From assembly GCA_020809705.1 (NCBI GenBank), contig CP085836.1:744001-808000 (forward strand): DNA of 64,000 nt, written 5' to 3'. Below, piece after piece: positions 11,098-21,396 of this stretch. A model generated the notes under the pieces. The model had not been told where the DNA came from. It worked only from the letters and a program-made list of their open reading frames with translations, and ran no database searches. A program made the translations under genes and the position numbers. Source of the stretch: Calonectria ilicicola. Lineage: Eukaryota; Ascomycota; Sordariomycetes; Hypocreales; Nectriaceae. Position 1 is the first letter of the stretch. Every line of letters begins with the position of its first letter.

Positions 11098-12040
11098 ATG
11101 CACACCACCTTCGTCATTTCCACTAGCTACCCCGCTTTACCTGTGATTTCAGTCATCACAGCAAAAACATGTAATGACTATAGAAACTTCAAAACACCAC
11201 AACAATTGCAATTATCGTCCAATCTAAGAATGGATTTAAATTCCAATACATCAAATGTCGAATTATCTGCAGTAGAAAAATGGATTGATTCTCGAACCGG
11301 GTTGCCTAAGTTCTTGCGTTTCAACTCTGAAACTTTGGAATTACGTACAATCGCAGCCGCTGAGCTGTACGAGGCAGGCTATTATAAAAACGTCAGAAAA
11401 GCAGCAACTGGACTGGGGATTCCATACTCAAGACTATATGGCCGTATTAAAGGGAGGAATCCACGCACTCAAAATGGCGGCAACAACACTCTGCTCTCTG
11501 ACGCAGAGGAGCAGGTCATATTGTGCTGGGCACACCGCCGCATAACACAAGGTCATCATATTCAAAGCCGCGCCCTTCAACATCATGCGAATGCGATTCT
11601 TAGAGCTACAAATCGTGAACCTACGACTTCCAAAAAATGGGCATATCGCTTCATGCAACGTCATAAGGAATATTTTCATAAAAGGAAGTCATCAACCCTC
11701 GAGGCAAGCCGAAAAGCAATGCATGACCGCATTCACATTGAAGCTTTTTATCGCGGTTGGCGCCGTGTTATTCAGGATCACAATATTAAGTTGGAAAACA
11801 CCTGGAATTTCGATGAGACCGGCTTCCAAGTTGGATATCTTCAAAAAGGCACTCCTTTATGGACTTTCCTTGAGATTGAGCAGCCAATTCTTACTGATGC
11901 ACATGATATATTGTCAATAACAGACATTGAGGCGATATCTGCAGCAGGAAATGCGATTCCGCCGTTTATCATCATTCCCGGTGTCCAATTGCCGGCGCGA
12001 TGGTTTGAGAATAACCTCGGCGGCGATACAGTTATTGCTG
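11098..12040 (+). pseudogene. pogo/Fot-type (Tc1-mariner superfamily) transposase, 3' truncated
   Basis: The frame may start at the ATG at 11098 or at a later one (MDLNSNTSN). It shows an N-terminal HTH region (AAAELYEAGYYKNVRKAA, GIPYSRLYGRIKG), then a CENPB-type HTH (WAYRFMQRHKEYF). The start of the DDE_1 catalytic domain follows, with the first Asp in WNFDETGF, then GNAIPPFIIIPG. Homology stops near 12035, before the second and third catalytic acids. The frame runs on to 12345, but there it overlaps MULE-derived sequence in another frame. It is a truncated, inactive copy joined to another transposon. Confidence 0.8.
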
Positions 12041-12041
12041 G

Positions 12042-13376
12042 CACGACCCCCATGCTCCCGAAGACGATGAAATCAGCGATGACGAGAGCGATGAGGTCCA
12101 AAACGAGGCATTTACGAAGCGCGCTCGTGAGGCAGCCCAGGCGGAGGCAGAGGAAGCAGAGGCACAACTGGAGAACGCGACTCTCCTTAGGCCGGCCAAA
12201 AAGAAGCCTATTCCGATTGATTATTCTCCTCTTGGCATGTATGAGGCGTGGAAACGCGTTGTTTACGCAGACGAGGAGGCAGATTTTGAGGCGCGATGGG
12301 GGGCGATGCTTTTTGCCTATGGAAAGCACCAAAAGCACATCCTGAAATACATCTCGAAGGAATATATGCCCTGGAGGGTACAATGGGCACATTGCTTTAT
12401 TCGCCTCTATCGCAACTTCGGCCAGCGGGTCAATAGCCCAACAGAGACTGCTCATAAGGATGTGAAAAGCTTCCTCCTCACAGGCACAGGCGACCTTTTG
12501 CACCTCCACAGCGCGCTCACGGCTATGCTGAAGAAGAAGGAACGCGACTACATACAACGAGCAGCTATTGAGAAGATGAGGCAGCGCGTTGAATACATCG
12601 GCAGGGAATGGCTTGGTGAGCTTCCCTTACAAATATCCTACGTTGCCGTCGACCTTATTGCTGCGCAACACCGCTATGTTGATGCTGCCGTCAGGGCCGA
12701 TGCAGAAAATCCAACCTTACGCCCCTGCAAGGGCTCATTCACTCAACAATATGCTCTGCCTTGCAGCCACCAAATTCTGCTGCGTTTGAAGGAAAATCGG
12801 CCCCTCACGAAGGAGCTTTGCCACCCTCGGTGGTGGTTTAGGAAGCCCTTGGTAAGGATTTCGCCTTTTTTGGCCTGAAAACCCACTAACTTCTACCAAC
12901 AGGACCTCGAGGAACCGCTCCTTCGTATCCGCGACCCCGATATCGTACAGAACCTTCGCGGCCGGCCGCGGAAGGCTGTGAATAATAAGCTGAAGGTGCC
13001 CAAGCAGCTTCAAGCCCTTGACCCTAAGGAACGAGACCTCACGATGACCCCGACCTTAAGCCAAACCTCAACTGTGACCCCGACCCCGGCCTCGAGGCCT
13101 ATTGCGAAGCCAAGCCCCCGCCGCACGCGACCAGCTTTGAAGCCAAGCGCCCGGCGATTGCTCTCACAGTCAGAGCTTGAGATGAAAGCCGCACCCAAGA
13201 GCCCACCGCGCACTCGAGCGGCGTCTCTGAGAAGATTAAATGCACACACAAATACAACGGGAATGCAAACGAGGTCCCGACGAGGTCGTGGAGGCCGGGC
13301 GGGAGGCACGTCCTTAAGGAACAGCTCAAATATCACGGCAGAGTCAGGGGACTGTATTACGGCTGCAACAGAGTAA
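12042..13376 (+). pseudogene. Mutator-like (MULE, Hop-type) transposase, C-terminal part
   Basis: An open frame runs from about 12042 to 12851, then a GT-AG intron (12852-12902), then 12903-13376, all in phase. It shows the post-catalytic MULE region (MYEAWKRVVYADEEADFEA, RVNSPTETAHKDVKSFLL) and a SWIM-like zinc motif (C..SFTQQYALPCSH). A proline- and arginine-rich tail follows. The catalytic DDE core is absent: its place is taken by the pogo fragment. An acidic stretch (EDDEISDDESDE) lies at the join. The fragment cannot encode an active transposase. Confidence 0.8.
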
Positions 13377-13702
13377 ATTGGGGCCGGGCTGTTGCCCGGC
13401 TAGCTGTTCAATATATTCATTTTAATAGAAATCGATTTTTTTCTGTCAATTGGGCTGTTTTTTAATGACTTGGGGTGCGATTTGGCACATGCTTTAATTT
13501 ACTAACAAATTGGCTGTGGAGGAAAGAAAAGAAGGAAGGAAAATGCGATCGGGGAGAAATTTTGGGCCCCACGTGACGTTGTTACTACGAATATCAAATC
13601 TCACTTAGTAACCCTAGTAGAACCAGATATTATAAAGGTTCGTGCTGCTATGCTATGCTCAGCTTTTGAAGCGTCGACTCTGTCATCCATATACGCATAG
13701 CA
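13377..13702. other. Intergenic, promoter of the next gene
   Basis: Short gap after the MULE fragment. A TATTATAAAG box near 13629 lies about 70 bp before the next ATG and is a reasonable TATA element. Confidence 0.4.
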
Positions 13703-14728
13703 ATGTCAGATTTAGAACCGTATGATGATTTCTCACAGTCTGGGTTCATATTAAATCATTTTTTGAGAGAAAAGACCGTTAAAAGACAACTGGACGACGA
13801 CGATAGAGAGGAAATCAATCACCAAACCATAAAGAAACCACGTAGAGGGAGTATTGACGAGAATTACAACAAAGAATCTCACGTAATGAATAATTCGGTC
13901 AAGTGTAAATCAACCTCTGACGATGTAAAAGAAGGAGCAGGCCCTGTATTTAAGAAAACAAGGATGGCGAATATAGTTGAGAATCTGCGTGGCGAAGAAG
14001 CTTCCGCAAATGATACTATCAACACATCTGAGGGTAATCAACCTATGCAAAAGTCATGGATGGCACACATTCCTATTCATACTTCCCAAAGTAAAAAAGA
14101 TCGGCATATGGATTTTAGTCATAATTTTGAAAGAGCACAATTAGTTCAACCCGGGAAGCGGAAACTGGCCGAGGACGACATAATTACCCCAAAGCGAAAC
14201 CGGAAGGATGACACTGCTATTAGCAACTTTCATCAAAGGTTACATGAGATGTTTTCCTTGCTTGACCAATTTTCGGATAAGGATTTGAAGGATAGACTTG
14301 AGCAATATGAAAGACTCAAAGAAATGTCTTTCTCAGAATACCTAAGCCATATTCGAAACCTAGATCCTCTAACACCTCAGTATTTCATCGCAATAATGGA
14401 TGGTAAGGAAGAGAATAGGATCAAGATATTGGAGCAAGAAAAGCGGAAAAGCCAATCTGAATACCAAAATTTATTGATCGCTATTAGGATAATTCAAAAA
14501 TATCCTTTGAAGTTCGGATCGCCTCATAAATTTCCACATTTTAGCCCCTATCTGGCAGAGTACTACAATGATAGTGAGAAGGCTTGGTGCTCTAAAGAAA
14601 GAAATTGCCATGAATGCTCTATTGCCCTCCAAAGTGGCACTACCGTTGTCGAGTCAGCTGATGGCTCATGGGTTATACATGAGAGCTGCATTCGCGAGTT
14701 AAAGCGCCTCCTGAATATGGTATCATAA
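13703..14728 (+). CDS. Hypothetical protein with basic N-terminal half and C-terminal Cys/His cluster
   Basis: A single exon of 341 residues from ATG to TAA. The first half is polar, with basic clusters (KKPRRG, KKTRMA, PKRNRK) suggesting nuclear location. A central segment (about residues 180-270) is Leu/Glu/Lys-rich and likely helical. Near the C-terminus lies a cluster C-x5-C-x2-C-x20-H-x2-C (AWCSKERNCHEC ... HESC), which could bind zinc. No known domain is recognised. It follows transposon remnants directly and its base composition is AT-rich like theirs, but the frame is intact. Confidence 0.65.
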   Translation: MSDLEPYDDFSQSGFILNHFLREKTVKRQLDDDDREEINHQTIKKPRRGSIDENYNKESHVMNNSVKCKSTSDDVKEGAGPVFKKTRMANIVENLRGEEASANDTINTSEGNQPMQKSWMAHIPIHTSQSKKDRHMDFSHNFERAQLVQPGKRKLAEDDIITPKRNRKDDTAISNFHQRLHEMFSLLDQFSDKDLKDRLEQYERLKEMSFSEYLSHIRNLDPLTPQYFIAIMDGKEENRIKILEQEKRKSQSEYQNLLIAIRIIQKYPLKFGSPHKFPHFSPYLAEYYNDSEKAWCSKERNCHECSIALQSGTTVVESADGSWVIHESCIRELKRLLNMVS

Positions 14729-15599
14729 AAGTTCCCACTAAAGGGGCAAGTGTAGTATTGAGAATATCCACCTTCCCCAATCAAGGCTCTGCAACAGACC
14801 CTTGGTTTAGCAAGTAGAGGTGTATCCTATTGCTTCATACGCAAACCCTTGACAAGGGGATCACGGCCAAATCTGGTCAATGAGCTCATTCATCAGCCTC
14901 ACTGGGGTGTATGCAACATCTTGTGCTACCTTTTCTCACTACAGGCAGGTTTAAACATAGGGTGCTGCACATTCTTATAACAAACCTATATATATGTTTT
15001 AGATAGTCTAGTAAACGCAGGAAGGCCATGATAAATGTACATTTTAGATCATCTTATCATTTCTTTCCTTAGATAATGAAATAAATCATAGTAAAGCTAT
15101 ATAACAGTCATATTATAGAATAGATGAAGAGTTTGCAAACTGCGCCCTGCTGTTTTCATAAGCTCACCCACTTTGATCTGAATGGGGCGCACCAGGGTTC
15201 ATTCGTTCACCACAACTGGGGTTCTGTCCTCCTGTGAGCATTAGCTTCAAAGGATTTCTGTGACAAATGAATAGATAAATGTCGACGTATTGGGTAGTGA
15301 CCGAAGATAAGGTATGGGGTGAAGCGTGGCGTGGTGAGAACTAAGCGACTGGCTGCCTCCGAATAGGAGGTGATGGGTATACTATTGGATATAAAAGATG
15401 TATGGTAAGTCCTCAAGACGGTGTCTCCTACTTATCTCTCACATAAAAACTCGCTTGTTGTTTTTTTACCTAAATTCGTTGAAAAATCATATCTCTTCTA
15501 ATTGTTTATTGGGTTCTATTTCCCCAGAGAATACTTACAATTTCCCCAATTGTTTCAGTAAGAAAATATCAAACCAATATATATTATCATCATAAGGAA
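14729..15599. other. AT-rich intergenic region
   Basis: No convincing gene on either strand. It lies between two plus-strand hypothetical genes. Confidence 0.5.
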
Positions 15600-16103
15600 A
15601 TGGGTCGACTCGATGACTCAAAGAAACCTGTCTATCTCGAAGAAGCTCTCGCCTATTTCGATATCAAGCCTGATTTTACCTTCAACGAAAGTGACTCTCA
15701 ACACACCGGGTCGTGCGCGCTTGTTCTTGGGTATGTCCATGAGGCCATGCTATTGGATATAGATGCGTTTGCGAGTGCGACAGGAAATAGTTTTAAAAAC
15801 GCGATTATCAAATTCTATATTACCTCATGTTCATTAGACGGCCACTCTGCTGGCCGTATTGCGCTTATTCTCGAGAATATGGACGGAGATACAACAATCG
15901 ACGATTTAAAGAAAGGGATGTTTTCGTCCTGTTGGCGTGAGAAGGAAGAGAAATCATTTGGAGCGGAACACGATGATGACGGATGTGTTTGTTATGGTAT
16001 ATCTCTTGATAAATGGGAAATCCATCGCATTGGCCCCTGGATATACCAGCACATTAGCAGCCTCGGAAATCTCGATGCTTCTCTTCTTCGCCCAAACCTT
16101 TAG
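15600..16103 (+). CDS. Small hypothetical protein
   Basis: Single exon, 167 residues, ATG to TAG. It is acidic and mixed alpha/beta in look, without signal peptide or membrane segment. It contains an Asp-rich stretch with two cysteines (HDDDGCVCYG) and ends SSLGNLDASLLRPNL. I do not recognise the family. An upstream CT-rich segment and the close ATG at 15600 fit a normal fungal start. Confidence 0.5.
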   Translation: MGRLDDSKKPVYLEEALAYFDIKPDFTFNESDSQHTGSCALVLGYVHEAMLLDIDAFASATGNSFKNAIIKFYITSCSLDGHSAGRIALILENMDGDTTIDDLKKGMFSSCWREKEEKSFGAEHDDDGCVCYGISLDKWEIHRIGPWIYQHISSLGNLDASLLRPNL

Positions 16104-16511
16104 ATGAATGCCTTTCAGCCTCAATATTGCCACCGCTTTGCTAAGGAATCGCGGTAACGGGTTTCAACTGAATAAACACGCATCGATCTCACACTGTATA
16201 TATCATATATTCTCGTTCATAGGGTGCTTAAAGGAAAGGTCACAATGAAACTAGTTGAGGCTTTTTTTTCCTTCAATACTCTATTAATATATTACGTGAA
16301 ATATCTGGTTTTAATTTTTTTTGTCTTAACCATAAGTCTAATAATAAAAAATATATATTTAAAAATACATTATTGATTTCTGTTCACGCAGCATAGCTCA
16401 GGTTGGTCTTTGAGAAAAAAGAATAGAAAAAATATTTACAAATCTTATGAGCTATCCTCAGCAAAAAAAAAAGTATTCAACCCATACCCACATAACCTAA
16501 GTATCACTATC
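16104..16511. other. AT-rich intergenic region
   Basis: It holds only the convergent 3' ends of the two neighbours. No gene is seen. Confidence 0.5.
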
Positions 16512-17936
16512 TCACCCTGAAGAATTTGGCCGGTATGCCAACACTAAGCACTCAAGGGACGATGAATCTGCTAGGGTGGTGTAACCACCCGCTCCACCAT
16601 TAATGCAGCGACGCCAATTTTTTACCATGATGTCATAACACAAATCTACATCGTCCATGGCGGTCTGCTTCTTTAACTCACACCCCGACGCCCACAATAT
16701 AGTGAAAACGTATAATTAACTTTTCTTTCCGTAGATTTCCTGTAAGCTCTGTCCTTCGCTTAGAGATTTCCCGTCAACCTTGTCACAGAACTTTTTCGCA
16801 TACTTCTTCAGTTTGCTTTCATCTGTGATTTGAGTCCCGCTTTGATAGCAGGTCGGCGAGGGGGTAGAGCTTGATTTTACCGTTTTAGTTGTGGTATCTT
16901 CTTTTTTCGATGTACTGGAAGTTACTTGTTGTTTAGTTTGCGTCGTTATTTGGGCGGTAGTCTTTGTAGTTTCTATAGACTTGGTTACTGTAGAGCTTAT
17001 AGATTCAGTTGTGGAAGTTGATGGGGTTATTTCCGCGGTATCGGTCTTGGGAGAGGTCTGAGAGCCAGAATTGAATACAGGGGATAAAGTCATTGTATTT
17101 TTACTATTAGCCTGGGTCTCTATTTTGATGCTAGATGCGAATGAAGATGCGAGGACCCCCCCAGTGTCGGTGGAGGCTGTTAAAGAGGGTAGAGCAACCT
17201 GTTTTGTTGCGGTTTTAGTGCCGGCATCCGACGAGGCTGTCCCTTCCTCCTTATCCTTGACTGTCGTTGTAGATGAAAACTTCGTCGCCTCTCTCGTATC
17301 CGACTTTATACTGCTTTCTAGCTTAGTGATGGATGTTTGAGATTCTTCAGCACCACTGCTAGAGTGAAACAAGGACTCTTGAGTCATCTTTGTCTCTGTT
17401 TTTGTCTTGGTGTCGACTCGGACTTCAGTTGTGGGCTGCTTGGATGGAGATGTTTCCGCGTTCTCTGATTCACTGCGCGAAGTAGGGGACTGGGACTTGA
17501 GCTTTTGGGTGCGAGATTCAGCATTGCTTGATTCAGCAGTCGTGGCCTCAGTTCCCCTTGTTTCTTGTACTGCTGAAGCAGTCCGATGAGTTGTTAAGAG
17601 TGTTGATGGGATCGAGGACCGCGCAAAGCTCGAAGCTTCATGTGCCCAAGATGTCGCTGATCCAGCACTCAGCTGAAGCAAGGGCGTGCAACCATTGATC
17701 GTTTTCCATGTTGCGGGCGAATTAACCTCAGTGAATGGGACAGTGTAAGTATTGCCCGCTTGAACGTAGCTGGGAGTCAAGCTTGGGTTAAGTTGCTTTA
17801 ATTGCTCGTAATTTTGAAGATGAAGCGCCTCAGCTGCCATTTCGGCTGTCTCGCCAATCCAGGGAGTCCATAGGGCAAACTCTGTACAGAAAGCGCTCGC
17901 GAGGGCTGCTTGATAAAATAATGGCAGGAAGATCAT
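16512..17936 (-). pseudogene. Secreted LysM-like Ser/Thr-rich protein with one in-frame TAA
   Basis: The frame starts at ATG 17936 with a signal-peptide-like N-terminus (MIFLPLFYQAALASAFC). A LysM-like repeat follows at about residues 28-68 (LKQLNPSLTPSYVQAGNTYTVP), then a long Ser/Thr-rich linker. TAA at 16718-16716 is codon 407. The same frame then stays open to TGA at 16512 and encodes WASGCELKKQ and VKNWRRCINGGAGGY. The latter resembles the ENWxxCNNGGxGGY tail of fungal secreted LysM/chitinase proteins. No splice pair in phase removes the stop. A CAA to TAA change (CpA context) explains it. The intact protein would be extracellular and may bind chitin; a truncated 406-residue product is still possible. 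Confidence 0.65.
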
Positions 17937-18706
17937 ATCTACGAACCGGGCTGGCCCTTGATTGATATCTGGTCCGGGGTCTTCGGGTCTTGTTATAGAT
18001 TGTCTAGCGACTTTTAAGTGTTGGCCCTGTGGCTTGATGGGGCCCGAATTGTTCCGTGTTTTGTCCCGTGTTTCATGGTCATATTTGGTTCATCGTGCGC
18101 GCCGGAAAGAAAACCCGAAAAAGACACATATGATCGCGATATCTTCTATATACTATTTTGGCTGGGTAAGCCATATCAAAATATCACTATCTAGATTTTC
18201 GCAAATGCATTAAGGTTGTGCCATGCAAACAATTGAAGATGATTATTTTTTGCATCCTTTGTATTGAGCGAGCTCCAAAACTAAAATCTTGTCATTTGCG
18301 ACCTTGGTGGAATTAGTGCTGCTGGTGAGGCCCTTAAGGTTGTAAGCGAATATCTTGGACGTTTAAAGACACTCAATACGGCATCGCCAGTAAGCGAAAC
18401 CCGTTCTTGGGCCATCTATATCTCAAAAAACATCCCGTAAAACGGACAGATTTAACCAGAACGGTAAATAAATACCCGACAGATAAGATTTGAGATAAGA
18501 TTATAGAGAAATACGAACGTGCTTAAGGGACCAAATAGCATCATAGGTAGAACCGACATGGCAAAATGACCTGTACTCATGTATTAGAAACTCGTCAAAT
18601 GAATTTCACAATCAATCTCACCAAATAGTAGTGGCCGACGTGTGATAGTTTGCCAAAACTCTTCCGATATCAGCATTTCTAAGGCTCCATCCCATTTCCA
18701 TAGTCC
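17937..18706. other. Intergenic region
   Basis: No convincing gene. It holds the promoter of the LysM-like gene and the 3' flank of the FMO pseudogene. Confidence 0.5.
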
Positions 18707-20516
18707 CTACAGCCTAAATTTGGTATTAAAATGTGCCCCGAATATCCAAATGATCGGCAGGCGCCAATTCCTGAAGTTCTTTCTTCGAGCTGTAAGTCTT
18801 AATATGTCCAAAAGACCTGGTGCTGATCCCATATCTAATGCGAGCTGATACGCATAGCTCTCATGGTCAACACCGTAATTGATCCTAGACCCCGGCGGCA
18901 AAAGCAATCGGTAGTGAAGCTCATCTTTAGGTTTTAACACTGTCAGCATGAGATGGCAAGCAAGGAGGTTGAGAACCCATAATTGAGCCTGCATCTCAGA
19001 TAAAAGTAGGATGGCACCCAGTGACGGCCTGGCAAAGCCAATGAATCCAACTGTGGGGTCATCGCGTTTCCATATTCCTCGCACGTCGGCTTGACTGGGT
19101 CTTGGATATGCCTGGTCTGCCAGGCTCTCAGGAGAGTCGAAAAAAGGAAACGCCTGCTTATAACCAGTACAAAATATGGCCATGTCTGATTTAATCTGCT
19201 CGTTTTGTACCCTGAAAAATTCAGGCCGTCGGTTGTTTGTGAAATGAACAACGCCATGAGAATCTACTTTCTTAGGCCATGGTACCAAATCCACCTATTT
19301 GCCTTCTACCTCAGGAATATATGTCTGTGCAAAAGCTGATCTCAAAGCATATAACCAGAGCTTGGGCCCGGGCAGTTTTGGTCGGTAAGCTGAACTGAGA
19401 AGTTGACAAACCTTCATAGATTTGTTGAAAAATACTTTTTGGGGTCAAAGATCAGCATTCCTCTTTATTCAAAAACACCTAGATACATTAATACCTACTT
19501 TTAGAGGGGTGGTGACGTGCAAAGCTGATCTTGCCAATCCACTAATCCATGCCTGAAGTCGTGCCAGAGGAGATCCAGAGAACTGCTTTAATGTACCAAT
19601 GATAGTAGTTCCACAGCAGCATAGAGTTGCGAAGAGTTGGATGAACATATGCGGTGTCAAAGAGGTTAGCCCAACTGACATCAATTGATATGCCTGGCTC
19701 GGCAGGATCAGGCTTCCTGCCAAGAATTGGAAGCAGACTGGGGCCAGGATTTCTCTGCATAGCTAGTTAGCGTAGGTTTTCCTAGGTAAAATACGGGTGA
19801 GGACACGCCTTCGGGGCGAAATGAAAGCCGTCCCTGTGGCAGAGCAATACACGCCTAGTTGCAGAAGTGGCCGCTAAGTAGGCAATATCTGCACCAGTTT
19901 CACCAGTGCCAATGACTACAACAACTCGGTCAACACCGAATTGTTCTCTGGTTTTGAACTCCGAGGAGTGAACAACCAGCGGTATATTTCCGATACCATC
20001 AATATAAGGGATGTTCGGCTCCACATGCAGCCCGGAACAAACCACTACAGCGTCACATTCCCATACCATCTTTATCTGGCTGTTGTTGCGTTCGAGTGTG
20101 ATATAATGTCCTCCGCCTTTTCTCCGCGTAACAGCTGATACGCGCGTACAGAGGCTTATATGAGGCCATAGATCAAAATGTGTGCAATAATCGTGAAGAT
20201 ATTGAACATAGGATTCTGTTCGGAGGAAATCTTCTCTGCCAGAATATCTGAAATCTGAGAAGGAAGTAAGCTGCCTCGACGAAACAAGCTTTCGGCAAAG
20301 TTAGAATCATCTTACAGTAACTTGGGGTTGCAGCACCGCCGCAAAACTCACCTCGGCGTCTTCATATGATCTCGAGGCAAATGCACCGCCAATATGAGGC
20401 TGAAATTCAAAGAGTCGCACATCAGTAGGTTCACACGGAAGATATTCGTGCGCCTTTACCAGATACTTCAGAGCCACGATGCCAGAAGGGCCTCCTCCGA
20501 TGACGGCGACTTTCAT
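18707..20516 (-). pseudogene. Flavin-containing monooxygenase with two in-frame TAG codons
   Basis: Five exons join in phase: 20516-20352, 20288-19795, 19737-19499 and 19434-18707 carry the coding sequence in four blocks separated by three GT-AG introns of 57-64 nt, giving 542 codons. The FAD site is VAVIGGGPSG at residues 4-13, the NADP site is VIGTGETGAD, and the FMO signature appears as FCTGYKQAFPFF. Everything is in frame except TAG at 19544-19542 (codon 285) and TAG at 19297-19295 (codon 346). Both stand where FMO relatives have glutamine, as in SGTTSGMD-stop-WIGK. Intact relatives oxygenate nitrogen or sulphur in small molecules. The rest of the gene is unusually well kept for a pseudogene. 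Confidence 0.85.
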
Positions 20517-21396
20517 CCTTTCGATTTCGACTGCGACACCTCCATGGATGGGTGTTTACATAGGATGATGAAACTTAAGATAGAGAGCAGGAGCGCAAAT
20601 CGAATTTATTTATAGGCGTCGATGAGAATGAATTTCTAATGTCACTAATACATAGAGTTTATCGATATTAAGATTAACACTGTATAATAAATATTGACCC
20701 TAAATTTACGTATAGCAAATGAGATCTTAGGACAGAATAAGCCCTTACTTAATATGTAGTGTCCAATTTCAATCAGGCGGGGGCAGGAAGAGTAATGTGG
20801 CCCCGTGCCTGGCGCATGCAGCCTTACACAAACCATCCACATCGATGGCTCAATGTAATATACAGTACTGAAGTGTATATTACTATAGGAAATTTATTCA
20901 TGATTCGACTAGGTAGCCCATCTAGTAAAGATCTGCCTTGGTTCTAAGAGCCATGGTGTGTATATACACATCCTGTATATTAAGTAAATATACAGATATC
21001 TGACAAAAGTAATGAATGTAAATTCTTCTAACAGCAGAATTTGGTGTTTTGATACACCCAAGGTAGAAGCAACATAAATAGGCCGTAATCGAGGATGGAT
21101 AAATCCAACTCTGGGAACGCCCTTAAGCTTGGTCGAGATGTTTCAGTAATGGACGGACAGGTTATGTGACCATACCGATGGTTCTGGCAGAATTGTATGT
21201 AAAGATTACAGTATGTAACGTAAGACGAGACTTTTTTTTAACAGAAAGAAGGCCATAAATTGCCATTTCTTCGGCCATATATAACATTCTAATATTCTGT
21301 ATGTATGTATGTATGTATATATATCTATATATATGACCCCCTCCCGAGGGTTTAGTTCATAGCTAAAACACAACTAGTCTGCAACCCATTCACACG
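20517..21396. other. AT-rich intergenic region, divergent promoters
   Basis: It contains a TATG/TATA simple repeat at about 21299-21335. No gene is seen. It separates the FMO pseudogene from a divergent plus-strand gene. Confidence 0.5.
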
